Shown piece by piece: positions 1-7,564 of a stretch of 25,549 nucleotides of DNA (within the stretch, counting starts at the first letter, position 1; every line of letters begins with the position of its first letter). The stretch spans positions 1 through 25,549 of the forward strand of contig JASHVU010000097.1 of NCBI GenBank assembly GCA_030044455.1, in the 5' to 3' direction. This stretch comes from Acidobacteriaceae bacterium (GTDB lineage Bacteria; Acidobacteriota; Terriglobia; Terriglobales; Acidobacteriaceae). The notes beneath the pieces were generated by a model. That model saw nothing but the letters and a program-made list of their open reading frames with translations, ran no database searches and was not told the origin of the DNA. The translations under genes and the position numbers were made by a program.

Positions 1-30
1 GTTGCGAACAAATTAGGGTCTGTTAACCAC

Positions 31-349
31 CATTTCTCACCGGCGCAGGAGTGGCATACCCCCCATCGGATACCCCCGGCCCCTGCCAAAAGTATCAAAG
101 TCTATTGTTTTCATCGCGATAGAAGGTGGACTTGGTTGCCAGGTCTATTGTTTTCAGGCAGATAGGATCTGCTGGTCTGCCGAACTGCGGCCTGAAAAGC
201 TCCTAACTGCTTTCAGGATAGAACAGTGAGGAGAAATAACCGGCAAAGTGGGTGGAGGTGCAAGTATCTTTTGAATGAGAGTGATAGAGGAGGAAGGCGG
301 CAGGCTGGGTATTGACTGCGACATGATCGCCGGCGGCCGGTGAGAAATG
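31..349. repeat. Segment bounded by a 14-bp perfect inverted repeat
   Basis: CATTTCTCACCGGC at 31-44 is exactly reverse-complemented at 336-349, enclosing about 320 bp with no convincing gene. The match does not extend usefully on either side. A 14-bp perfect match is unlikely by chance in such a short stretch, so this may be a small non-autonomous element (MITE-like) or a decayed insertion. No target-site duplication is evident and no transposase is present. Inference only. Confidence 0.35.
100..165 (+). repeat. Two-copy direct repeat, 43-bp period
   Basis: The motif GTCTATTGTTTTCA-N4-GATAG occurs at 100-122 and again at 143-165. It follows a C-rich stretch with two copies of ATACCCCC (about 57-77). 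I recall similar C-run plus short-repeat tracts between genes of other acidobacteria, but cannot verify that here. There is no coding potential; the role is unknown. Confidence 0.5.
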
Positions 350-455
350 CAGGCTCACGCTACTCAGATGGAAGGCGACTCTCTGGGTACCGCATCTTTG
401 TTTTTGCGCCAAGCGTGAGTTGTTCTACAGCAAAAGGAGGAGCGATTTAAGCACC

Positions 456-486
456 AAAAGAAAGCCCCGCATGGAATTGCGGGGCT
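456..486 (-). terminator. Rho-independent terminator of the GH3 gene
   Basis: An 8-bp GC-rich stem (463-470 AGCCCCGC paired with 479-486 GCGGGGCT, 8-nt loop) is followed on the minus strand by a T-rich tract (TTTCTTTT). It lies about 30 bp past the stop codon of the GH3 gene and is read in that gene's direction. Confidence 0.8.
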
Positions 487-518
487 CAGTCAAACAGACG
501 GAGTTGTTCGTCAGATCG

Positions 519-3167
519 CTACTCCGGTATATCCACGGTCTCCCTGACGTCGACGGTGCCGGAGACAGTCGGAGCGCCGGTATCGGGCTGGCCCCCGCCA
601 ATCGTGACGGTGTAAGCGCCCCCGGCAACGATGGGTTGCCCAAGATTGGTCACCATGCTCATGGCGCGCGGTTTCAGTGTGAACTTCACCTGCGTTGAAG
701 CGCTGGGTTCGAGGTGAACGCGGCTGAATCCGCGCAAAGCGATCCGCGGCGCGCCGGCAACATCTGGGAATTTGAGATAAAGTTCGGCCACTTCGTCGCC
801 GGCAAGAGATCCGGTGTTGGTCACGGTCACTTCGGCGTCAAGCGAGTCGCCAGGATTGATGGGCGCCGATGGCAGCTTGAGATCACTATATGAGAATTTT
901 GTATAGCTCAGGCCGTAGCCGAACGGGAAGAGCGGCTTGCCGCTGAAGTAACGGTAAGTGCGGTTTTCCATCGAGTAGTCTTCAAAGTTCGGCAGTTGGT
1001 CAACTCCGGTGTAGAAAGTGACCGGCAGGCGGCCAGCGGGATTGTTTTTGCCACTGAGCGTTTCCGCAATGGCAGTGCCGCCCTCTTCGCCGGAGTACCA
1101 GGATTCGAGGATGGCGTTGGCGTGCTCCTTCTCCCAATTCACGGCCAGGGCGCTGCCGTTCATGAGGACGACCACGAGGGGCTTGCCGGCGGCTGCGACG
1201 CCCTGCACCAATTGTTCTTCAGGTTCGGGAAGATCGATGCTGGTGCGGTCGCCGCCAAGAAAGCCGGGCTGATTGACAGGCATCTCTTCGCCCTCGAGTT
1301 CGCTGGTGATTCCGACGACGGCGATCACGACATCGGCCTTGCGTGCGGCCTCTACGGCTTCTGGCGAGGGACCGTTGACTACCTTGGCCCAGATCAGGCT
1401 TGCTGAAGGCGTGCCGTTACCACCCATCGCGCCATAAGCGTAGGTGACATGAACAGCAACTTTGTGGCCCTTTTCCAGGTGGACGTTACCCAGGCGGCTG
1501 CCGTTGCCGAACTGCTGGGCGACGCGCTTATCGTCGACCATGACCATGGCGAAACCGTCGGCCTTGATGCCAAGAAGATAGTCGCCGGTCTCGGTTGGGT
1601 TGATGAAGCCTGACCACTGCACTACGAGCGGTGTCTTGCCCCTGGCTTCAGCGGGCAGGCTGTCGGCGCTAAGGTCGACGGTGGGTTCAACGCGCGAGGT
1701 AATGGGGGTGGGCGGGGCTCCGCGACGAAAGCCCTGACCATAGTCGGCCTTTAGGCCAGGCTTGCCGTCAGGCGTGGTGAGCACGCCGGCGGGTATCGGA
1801 TCGCCATGCTGATTCAGGAACTGGGTGCCGGGCACATAAGTGATTTTGGCGTTGGGGAACTCGGCTTTGAGTCCATCCATGAAGCTGACGATTTTGTCAG
1901 GGGTTCCGTTGTAGTTGCCGAGCAGAACGCGGGTCTGGTCGGCGAGCGGCCCAACGACGGCGATGTTCTTTACTTCGGGCTTAAGCGGCAAAACTCCGTC
2001 ATTCTTGAGGAGCACCATCGATTCCTCGGCCACTTTGCGGGCCAGGGCGCGATTTTCGGGGCTGGCCAGTTCCTTCTCGTCGATCTTGCTGTAAGGATCC
2101 ATATCCGGTGGATCGAACATGCCCAGTTTTATGCGCGCGGTATAGAGGCGGATGAGGGCCCGGTCGACGGCGCTTTCAGGCAGGTAGCCCTGCTGCATGG
2201 CGTCGATGTAGGGGTGATAGTCATTGTCGCCTTTCACGTCGTCGCCGCTGGTGATGCACTCGTTGTCCATGCCTCGTATCAGAGAGATGGCCGAGGCCTG
2301 GGGCTGGGTGGGACGGTAATGATGGCCCTCAAAAATGTCGACGACAGCGCCGCAGTCTGAGACGACATAACCCTTGAAGCCCCACTTGTTGCGAAGCTGA
2401 TCCATCAGCGTGAACTCGTTGGCACAGGCAGGCTGGCCGTTGATGGCGTTGTAGGCGCACATCACAGAGCCAGCATGACCCTCAGTAATAGCGGCGCGAA
2501 AGGCGGGCAGATAGGTGTCCAGCTCGTCGTGCTTGCTTACGTCAACGTCTTCCATGTGGCGGGTGGGCTCAGGACCGGAGTGAACGACGAAGTGCTTGGG
2601 CGTGGCAATTACTCGGTAATGATCCGGGTCGTCGCCCTGCATTCCGGTGACGAAAGCGACGGCCATGCGGCCGGTGAGAAAAGGGTCTTCGCCGTAGGTC
2701 TCCTGGCCGCGGCCCCAGCGCGGATCGCGAAAGATGTTGATATTGGGAGCCCAGAAGTCGAGGCCGTGGAAGAACAAGGGACCTCCGGGATGGGAGGCCT
2801 GCTCATGGATGACGCGGCCCTCAGTGCCGATGACGGTGGCCATCGAGTGAATGAGCGGGGTATCGAAGGTGGCCGCGAGGCCGATGGGCTCAGGAAATTC
2901 CGTCACTCCCTGGACTGCGACACCGTGGAGGGCTTCGCTCCACCAGTCGTACGCAGGAATGTTGAGCCGCGGAATGGCGCGCGAGTGATTCACGAGCTGG
3001 CTGGCCTTCTCCTCCAAAGTCAACCGATGAACGAGGTCGGCGGCGCGCTGCTCAGGCGTCAGAGTGGTATCGAGATACGCAGGCTTCGACGTATCCTGCG
3101 CCAAAGCGCTCAAGAGAGTTCCAAATGCAAGGACGGCAATCGCAGCCAGACGTATTTGATGTTTCAT
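519..3167 (-). CDS. Secreted GH3 beta-xylosidase/beta-glucosidase with PA14 insert
   Basis: This 882-residue glycoside hydrolase family 3 enzyme should remove terminal beta-linked sugars from plant-type oligosaccharides in the periplasm or outside the cell. A signal peptide (residues 1-24, ending ALA-Q) is followed by the GH3 TIM barrel with WWSEALHGVA (75-84), a motif typical of beta-xylosidase-like members. KHF (191-193) is the usual substrate-pocket motif, and D271 in VVSDCGAV is the predicted nucleophile. A PA14-like domain (about 460-600) interrupts the second (alpha/beta sandwich) GH3 domain, and a fibronectin III-like domain ends the protein. The start is an ATG with GAGAGGA a few bases upstream. 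It is a single-gene unit with its own terminator. Xylose versus glucose specificity cannot be settled from sequence. Confidence 0.93.
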   Translation of the reverse strand: MKHQIRLAAIAVLAFGTLLSALAQDTSKPAYLDTTLTPEQRAADLVHRLTLEEKASQLVNHSRAIPRLNIPAYDWWSEALHGVAVQGVTEFPEPIGLAATFDTPLIHSMATVIGTEGRVIHEQASHPGGPLFFHGLDFWAPNINIFRDPRWGRGQETYGEDPFLTGRMAVAFVTGMQGDDPDHYRVIATPKHFVVHSGPEPTRHMEDVDVSKHDELDTYLPAFRAAITEGHAGSVMCAYNAINGQPACANEFTLMDQLRNKWGFKGYVVSDCGAVVDIFEGHHYRPTQPQASAISLIRGMDNECITSGDDVKGDNDYHPYIDAMQQGYLPESAVDRALIRLYTARIKLGMFDPPDMDPYSKIDEKELASPENRALARKVAEESMVLLKNDGVLPLKPEVKNIAVVGPLADQTRVLLGNYNGTPDKIVSFMDGLKAEFPNAKITYVPGTQFLNQHGDPIPAGVLTTPDGKPGLKADYGQGFRRGAPPTPITSRVEPTVDLSADSLPAEARGKTPLVVQWSGFINPTETGDYLLGIKADGFAMVMVDDKRVAQQFGNGSRLGNVHLEKGHKVAVHVTYAYGAMGGNGTPSASLIWAKVVNGPSPEAVEAARKADVVIAVVGITSELEGEEMPVNQPGFLGGDRTSIDLPEPEEQLVQGVAAAGKPLVVVLMNGSALAVNWEKEHANAILESWYSGEEGGTAIAETLSGKNNPAGRLPVTFYTGVDQLPNFEDYSMENRTYRYFSGKPLFPFGYGLSYTKFSYSDLKLPSAPINPGDSLDAEVTVTNTGSLAGDEVAELYLKFPDVAGAPRIALRGFSRVHLEPSASTQVKFTLKPRAMSMVTNLGQPIVAGGAYTVTIGGGQPDTGAPTVSGTVDVRETVDIPE

Positions 3168-3320
3168 GATTCCTCTCGAAGGTTGTGGGCGGTTCCGCGG
3201 GTTTATGAGACTGCAGAAAACCTTTACTGCTGACGGGGGCTAATTTAAGTGACGTGGAACTTAGCTGTCAAGTTGAAGACAGCGCGTGGAAAATCGTTTT
3301 ACACGCGATGAGGAATAGAA

Positions 3321-3347
3321 TGTAACCCTTCGCGATGCCGAACCGTA
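3321..3347 (+). promoter_or_regulatory. Candidate ECF-type promoter of the sigma-factor gene
   Basis: TGTAACC (3321-3327), a 16-bp spacer and CGTA (3344-3347) resemble the bipartite -35/-10 layout of ECF sigma promoters (AAC core and CGT core). It lies about 30 bp upstream of the sigma-factor ATG, so it would suit autoregulation. The match is by eye. Confidence 0.4.
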
Positions 3348-3375
3348 ATCAGCAGGTAGAAAGGTACGCAAAGAA

Positions 3376-3921
3376 ATGCCGGAGAGTTCAAAGAACATAT
3401 TGGACCGATTCCGGCAGGGCGATGCGGACGCTTTCGAAGTGATCTTCCGCGAACAACAGGCCTCTGTGTATCGATGGATTCTGCGCATTGTTCGCAATGC
3501 GGGTACGGCTGAAGACTTGACCGTCGAGACGTTTTGGAGAATTTACCGGGCTCATGCCCGATTCGACCCGGCACGGGGATTTGAACCGTGGGCGAGGAGA
3601 ATTGCGACCCACGTGGCGTTGGACTGGCTGCGCACGCACAAGCCGGAAAGCGAGATGACGCCGGCGGTCGAAGCAACGCTCACGGCGGCGGCGACCGGCG
3701 ATCCGGGAGTTCAGGCAGAAATCCGCGCCAAGACCGCGGAAGCGTTTACACGGTTGCCCGCCAAGCTGCGCGCGGCTGCATTGCTGGCGGTGGTAGAAGA
3801 GCAGCCGCACAAATTAGTCGCCCAGTCACTGGGGATCACTGTGACCGCCGTAAAGCTGCGCGTGTTTCGGGCGCTGAGATTGTTGAGAAAGGACCTGGAA
3901 CAGCAGGGGATCAGACCATGA
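3376..3921 (+). CDS. ECF-family RNA polymerase sigma factor
   Basis: This 181-residue sigma-70 family protein has the two-domain extracytoplasmic-function architecture. Region 2 spans about 9-90: FRQGDADAFEVIFREQ leads into the -10-binding helices, with W75..WLRTHK (84-89) at the end. Region 4 spans about 118-174 with a helix-turn-helix around LVAQSLGITVTAVKLRVFRALRLL. The linker (about 90-117) is Ala/Thr/Glu-rich and lacks a sigma-3 region. It would direct RNA polymerase to a small regulon, possibly including its own promoter. The stop codon overlaps the next start (ATGA, 3918-3921), so the downstream membrane protein is translationally coupled and is the natural candidate for its regulator. 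Shine-Dalgarno complementarity before the ATG is weak. Confidence 0.93.
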   Translation: MPESSKNILDRFRQGDADAFEVIFREQQASVYRWILRIVRNAGTAEDLTVETFWRIYRAHARFDPARGFEPWARRIATHVALDWLRTHKPESEMTPAVEATLTAAATGDPGVQAEIRAKTAEAFTRLPAKLRAAALLAVVEEQPHKLVAQSLGITVTAVKLRVFRALRLLRKDLEQQGIRP

Positions 3922-4160
3922 CGGAGAAGAAACCCAACTTGGACCACGAGTCGGACCCGATCAAGGAATTGTTGAAGGCAGCCATGCCGCGCGTCGCAGA
4001 AGATGCGGCACCGTCGAGGGATCTATGGCTCGAGGTACTGAGGAAGATGGACCGCGAACCGGTCAGGATTCCGTGGTTTGACTGGGTTCTGGTGGGAGGG
4101 TTGGTGGTGCTGGCGGCAGTGTTTCCAAGCGCGATCCCGGTGTTTTTGTACTACTTGTGA
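3918..4160 (+). CDS. Small single-pass membrane protein, putative anti-sigma partner
   Basis: This 80-residue protein has a hydrophilic, charged N-terminal part (1-50, including KELLKAAMPRVAEDAAPSRDLWLEVLRKMDRE) and a hydrophobic C-terminal half (about 55-80, two Trp and two Pro) that should form one membrane helix. That is the layout of a minimal anti-sigma factor: cytoplasmic segment first, anchor last. The start overlaps the sigma-factor stop in ATGA. There is no zinc-binding HxxxCxxC motif and no extracytoplasmic sensor domain, so it is not a classical ZAS anti-sigma. The anti-sigma role is inferred from position and topology only; I do not recognise a family. Confidence 0.75.
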   Translation: MTEKKPNLDHESDPIKELLKAAMPRVAEDAAPSRDLWLEVLRKMDREPVRIPWFDWVLVGGLVVLAAVFPSAIPVFLYYL

Positions 4161-4204
4161 GAGAGACCGGAACTAAGGGACTACGAAATGGGGAAGGAGG
4201 GATT

Positions 4205-4651
4205 ATGAACACGCATCCGTATTTGAGGGCTTACCTGGCGGGGGTTTTTATTCCGACGCTGATACTGCCGTTGCTGCTGACAGCATTTATTGTGGCGCGG
4301 TTTGCATTGCAGGCGCCGTTCCCGCTCGAGCGGGGGTTAGTGTTTCCGCTGGCGCTGGTACCTGCGCTGTGGGGGGTGTGGAATGTGCTGTGGCTCGGCA
4401 CGCATGACCGGGTTCATCAACCACTCGGCCTTCACGGCGCATTGCTGCCGTTTTTCTTGCTGCCGGCAGGAACTCTGGTAGCGCGCTGCCTGGGCATCCT
4501 GACTCTAGGCGCAAGCAGCGCGTCTTGGTTTGACACAATTACTATTCCATACGCCTGGATTGCGGTCTGCTTTGCGGGCGCTCTTGCCGGCTACTACCTG
4601 GTGTGGAAATACATTGTAGGTTTTTTGAACCGCACGCTGGGAATTGCGTAA
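4205..4651 (+). CDS. Four-helix integral membrane protein, unknown function
   Basis: This 148-residue hydrophobic protein has about four predicted membrane segments (roughly 11-33, 43-65, 78-98 and 116-137) and ends in a short basic tail. The start at 4205 is chosen because GGAAGGAGG lies at an ideal distance upstream. A GTG at 4157 in the same frame overlaps the previous stop (GTGA) and would add 16 residues, but has no such site. It is the third gene of the sigma-factor cluster and is followed by a strong terminator, so it is probably co-transcribed with the sigma and putative anti-sigma genes. No family recognised; it might be the membrane sensor or the target of the sigma factor. Confidence 0.75.
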   Translation: MNTHPYLRAYLAGVFIPTLILPLLLTAFIVARFALQAPFPLERGLVFPLALVPALWGVWNVLWLGTHDRVHQPLGLHGALLPFFLLPAGTLVARCLGILTLGASSASWFDTITIPYAWIAVCFAGALAGYYLVWKYIVGFLNRTLGIA

Positions 4652-4705
4652 TAGATGTCAGGCCTGTTCCCATACCCGTGCAGGTCTTGAACGGTGAATC
4701 ACACC

Positions 4706-4741
4706 GGCCGCCGAAGGTCCAATTCCGGCGGCCATTTTTTT
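4706..4741 (+). terminator. Rho-independent terminator of the sigma-factor operon
   Basis: An 8-bp all-GC stem (GGCCGCCG 4706-4713 with CGGCGGCC 4726-4733, 12-nt loop) is followed by A and seven T residues (4735-4741). It is oriented for the plus-strand genes. The T tract overlaps the TAA stop of the convergent zinc-ribbon gene (4740-4742). Confidence 0.88.
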
Positions 4742-5237
4742 AGAAGTCCAATGACGATTCTTCGTGCGGCGTGCGGACGATGCGCATCAACATGCCGCCG
4801 TCGAGCCAGTTCAGCTCGCAGTTCTCGCAGGTGGCGATAATCGCGCCACCGCCGCCCATGTAGAAATGCACATCGGTGTGGCGATGGCACTTGGGGCAGT
4901 CCACCGCCCTGCGCAGGTCCGCAGGATCGGCAGGCGAAGGGATTTCATCCTCATTTTTGCATTTGTCGCGAAGCTCGCCGATGAGCGGCTCGAAGACATT
5001 CATGCCAATCAACATTCCCTTGCACTTTTTGCAGGCGCAGAGCTTGATGCCGCCCAGCATCGCATTCCAAAGCGGGATCGAGCAGACCGGGCAATTGAGT
5101 TCCTGAAACGTCTCTTCGAGAAAATGGACGCCGGCATCGTCGGCCGGAAGAACCACAACCGTCTTGCAGTAATCGCAGCGCATGCTGGCGTCGCCGGTTG
5201 CGAGGCGCATTGGAGCTCCGCAGGACGGGCAGTTCAT
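4740..5237 (-). CDS. Triple zinc-ribbon protein
   Basis: This 165-residue soluble protein has three pairs of CxxC knuckles: C3/C6 with C21/C24, C49/C52 with C69/C72, and C114/C117 with C137/C140. Each set fits one zinc ribbon. The segment after the first ribbon (31-48) and the one around residues 75-95 are helical and charged. ATG at 5237 overlaps the stop of the upstream SPFH gene by 4 bp, so the two are translationally coupled and probably act together. Zinc-ribbon proteins next to SPFH/YdjI-type proteins occur in other bacteria (for example the Bacillus ydjFGHI set with a PspA protein), which suggests a membrane-associated assembly. That is inference, and no PspA gene is present here. Confidence 0.82.
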   Translation of the reverse strand: MNCPSCGAPMRLATGDASMRCDYCKTVVVLPADDAGVHFLEETFQELNCPVCSIPLWNAMLGGIKLCACKKCKGMLIGMNVFEPLIGELRDKCKNEDEIPSPADPADLRRAVDCPKCHRHTDVHFYMGGGGAIIATCENCELNWLDGGMLMRIVRTPHEESSLDF

Positions 5238-6214
5238 TGATGTTTACCGCACTCGGGGCAAAACTTGGCACCCGCTGGAATAGGCTTTCCGCACTCAATA
5301 CAGAACTTTGCGGCCGCCGCGGCGGGTGCCGACGCTCCGGATGATGAAGCTGGGGTGGTGGCGGTGGCCTGGCCCATGAAAGCCTGGGCCATGGCGACTC
5401 CAGCGCCAAGTCCAACCCCCATTCCTGCCGTGCCGCCAGTGTTTTGTGCGGCTTCTTCAAGTGACTCGGCGGCTTCGAATTGCGTCAGGCGGCCCACATC
5501 GCCGACCATCCCGATGCCAATACGCTGATCGAGGACCTTCTGAAGATCGTCGGGCAAAGAGACGCTTTCGACAACGAATTGATTCAGTTCGAGACCCAGT
5601 GTGGAGAAGGCTGGCTTGACAGCATCAGCAACTTTGGCAGCAAGAGCCGACTGGTTGGCGGCCATGTCGAGGAAAGTGACGTCGCTGGTGGCAAAGACCT
5701 GGGCCATGCGCTCCACAATCATGGTTCGCAACTGGTTTTCAAGATCGGCGGCGAGGTATCGCTGGCGGGTTCCGCTCACCTGGGTGAAAAAAACGCGCGG
5801 GTCGGCGACGCGGTAGGCATAGTTGCCGAAGGCGCGGACGCGAACCGCACCGAACTCCTTGTCACGGATGGTGACTGGATTGGCCGTGCCCCACTTCTGG
5901 TCGATTTGAAGGCGCGTGGAGAAGAAGTAAACATCGGACTTGAATGGGGACTGGAAGTCCTTGCTCCAATTCATAAGGTCAGTGAGGATGGGAAGATTAC
6001 GCGTTGAGAGCGTGTGCAACCCGGGGCCAAAAACGTCGGCGATTTTGCCCTCGTTGATGAAGGCGGCCATCTGGGTCTCGCGAACGGTGAGCTGGCCGCC
6101 GTTTTCAATTTCCATGTCCTCCATGGGATAGCGGTACGACAACACGCCATCCTCGGTTTCGTTCCACTGGATGACGCGAATGAACTGCTTTGCGATGAAG
6201 TCTCCGAAGGTCAC
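5234..6214 (-). CDS. SPFH-domain protein with C-terminal zinc ribbon (YdjI-like)
   Basis: This 326-residue protein has an SPFH (stomatin/prohibitin/flotillin-like) domain at about 20-235, a short Gly/Ala-rich linker (260-302) and a C-terminal zinc ribbon (C305, C308, C319, C322; FCIECGKPIP...FCPECGK). This is the layout of the family often labelled virion core protein/YdjI. Members are thought to form membrane-associated scaffolds rather than enzymes. There is no N-terminal membrane helix. The start is a GTG at 6214 with an excellent GAGGAGGAG site four bases upstream. It is the first gene of a two-gene operon with the triple zinc-ribbon gene (4-bp overlap). The hydrophobic Gly/Ala/Met linker (264-283) might contact the membrane. 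Confidence 0.88.
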   Translation of the reverse strand: MTFGDFIAKQFIRVIQWNETEDGVLSYRYPMEDMEIENGGQLTVRETQMAAFINEGKIADVFGPGLHTLSTRNLPILTDLMNWSKDFQSPFKSDVYFFSTRLQIDQKWGTANPVTIRDKEFGAVRVRAFGNYAYRVADPRVFFTQVSGTRQRYLAADLENQLRTMIVERMAQVFATSDVTFLDMAANQSALAAKVADAVKPAFSTLGLELNQFVVESVSLPDDLQKVLDQRIGIGMVGDVGRLTQFEAAESLEEAAQNTGGTAGMGVGLGAGVAMAQAFMGQATATTPASSSGASAPAAAAAKFCIECGKPIPAGAKFCPECGKHQ

Positions 6215-6307
6215 GATCTCCTCCTCGGTGGCATGGTAGCACCGCTAAATCAACAAATATCTGCAACTAAAGAGACATTCCGGCCTTTGGAATCTGGTTT
6301 TGCACGC

Positions 6308-7564
6308 TCACCTGGACGGATTAAAGAAGTCACCAAGCCCGGCGCGTTCGGCATGAGCCGCCATCGTCGCCTGAATCTCGAGCGCGAGAGCGAGCGCGGC
6401 GCGGCCCTGGCGGGCAGTGACCCTGGGAGGGGTTCGGTTGCGGACCGCATCGAGAAACGAAAGGATCTCAAGACGCAAAGGCTCGCCCGGCGCAATTTCC
6501 GGCTTGGCAAAAGATAGTCCCCGCGCTGGACCTTCCGGAGACTTAAGCTGCGCGGTGATTTGCGCGACCACTGCCGGGTCGATGCCGGCCATGGTGGCTA
6601 ATTGCGCAATCCTTGCCGGTTCAACCTTGCTCAGGTCGAACGTACCGGCGGCAATTGCTGCGGCGATGTGGGGCGGAATCATGGATCGCACATTCGCCGG
6701 CAGCGCGGCCAGCAGATCGCCGGACCCGGCAGGTGCGTCGTCGATGCGGATAACCAGGACGTCGCGCCGGGCGTAATCGATGGAGACGTACTGGCGCGGC
6801 TCAAAGAAGCGCAGCTTGCGCACCCGCTCAGTAGAGACGCGGGAAGCGGTGAAGTTGGCGACGCAGCCGGATTCAAATTCGACGCGGACGTTAGCGATGT
6901 CGACTTTGGGCGAGAGGATGGGCAAGCCGACGGCGCGGACTTCGCGCACGGGCGAATCGGCAAAAGTGAGAACGATGTCGAGGTCGTGAATCATAAGATC
7001 GAGGACGACATCGACGTCGAGAGAACGAGGCGTGAAGACGCTGAGGCGGTGGGCCTCAAAAAACATGGGACGCGTGAGGCGCTCGGCAACGGCGAGTACG
7101 GCGGGATTGAAGCGCTCGAGATGGCCGGGCTGGACGATGTTTTTTCCTGCTCTTTGGAGAAGATCATCGGCTTGTTGAAGATTCGCAGCCAGCGGCTTTT
7201 CAACCAGCACATCGATGCCGGCGTCAAGGAGTTGAGTGGCAACCGCGTGGTGATGCACAGTCGGGACGGCCACACTGACGGCTTGGAGATTGAGATCGGC
7301 GGCGAGAAGTTCATTGACCGATGGGAAAACTGGAATCTGGTACTGGGCGGCGGCGTCATGAGCGCGTGCCGGATCCGGTTCGACGGCGGCAACAAGCACA
7401 ACGCCTTCACCGGCCGATTCCAATTCGCGATAAACGCGGAGATGATTGCGGCCAAATGCGCCCGCGCCGGCAACGGCTACGCGCAGTTGGCTTCCACTGG
7501 CTATTGTGCGGCCTCTTTCTGCTGCGTTTCCTTTGGGGATTCTCCCTGGATGGCCTTGAGGCAT
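6308..7564 (-). CDS. Gfo/Idh/MocA-family NAD(P)-dependent dehydrogenase
   Basis: This is a sugar or sugar-nucleotide oxidoreductase. The N-terminal Rossmann fold has the dinucleotide motif GAGAFG (33-38), EKPLA with catalytic-type Lys123, and a HDLD segment (193-196) in the C-terminal domain. The stretch STERVRKLRFF (244-254) and the following YVSIDY resemble, from memory, dehydrogenases found near lipid A genes (GnnA-like), so a UDP-GlcNAc-type substrate is possible but unproven. At 418 residues it exceeds the usual 320-350; an insert of about 70 residues (roughly 278-352, Ala/Pro-rich, helical) sits before the last helices. The ATG at 7564 overlaps the upstream gene by 64 bp and lacks a clear ribosome-binding site. 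A CTG at residue 27, just before RVAVAGAG, is an alternative start. Confidence 0.88.
   Translation of the reverse strand: MPQGHPGRIPKGNAAERGRTIASGSQLRVAVAGAGAFGRNHLRVYRELESAGEGVVLVAAVEPDPARAHDAAAQYQIPVFPSVNELLAADLNLQAVSVAVPTVHHHAVATQLLDAGIDVLVEKPLAANLQQADDLLQRAGKNIVQPGHLERFNPAVLAVAERLTRPMFFEAHRLSVFTPRSLDVDVVLDLMIHDLDIVLTFADSPVREVRAVGLPILSPKVDIANVRVEFESGCVANFTASRVSTERVRKLRFFEPRQYVSIDYARRDVLVIRIDDAPAGSGDLLAALPANVRSMIPPHIAAAIAAGTFDLSKVEPARIAQLATMAGIDPAVVAQITAQLKSPEGPARGLSFAKPEIAPGEPLRLEILSFLDAVRNRTPPRVTARQGRAALALALEIQATMAAHAERAGLGDFFNPSR

Larger units (their letters stand above)
1..518. other. Gene-poor region downstream of the GH3 gene
   Basis: No credible gene is seen in these 518 bases. The largest open frame (203-412, minus) gives 69 low-complexity residues with no recognisable domain and no ribosome-binding site that I can see. 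The region contains the inverted repeat at 31-349, the direct repeat at 100-165 and the minus-strand terminator at 456-486. The segment left of about 450 may be the 3' flank of a neighbour outside the window. Confidence 0.6.

Noticed and set aside
203..412. 69-residue open frame on the minus strand
   Set aside because: Low-complexity His/Ser-rich product, no domain, no ribosome-binding site seen, and it overlaps the inverted-repeat arm at 336-349.
2475..3233. 252-codon plus-strand frame opposite the GH3 gene
   Set aside because: It is antisense to a clear enzyme; long shadows are expected with high GC content, and the product has no recognisable fold.
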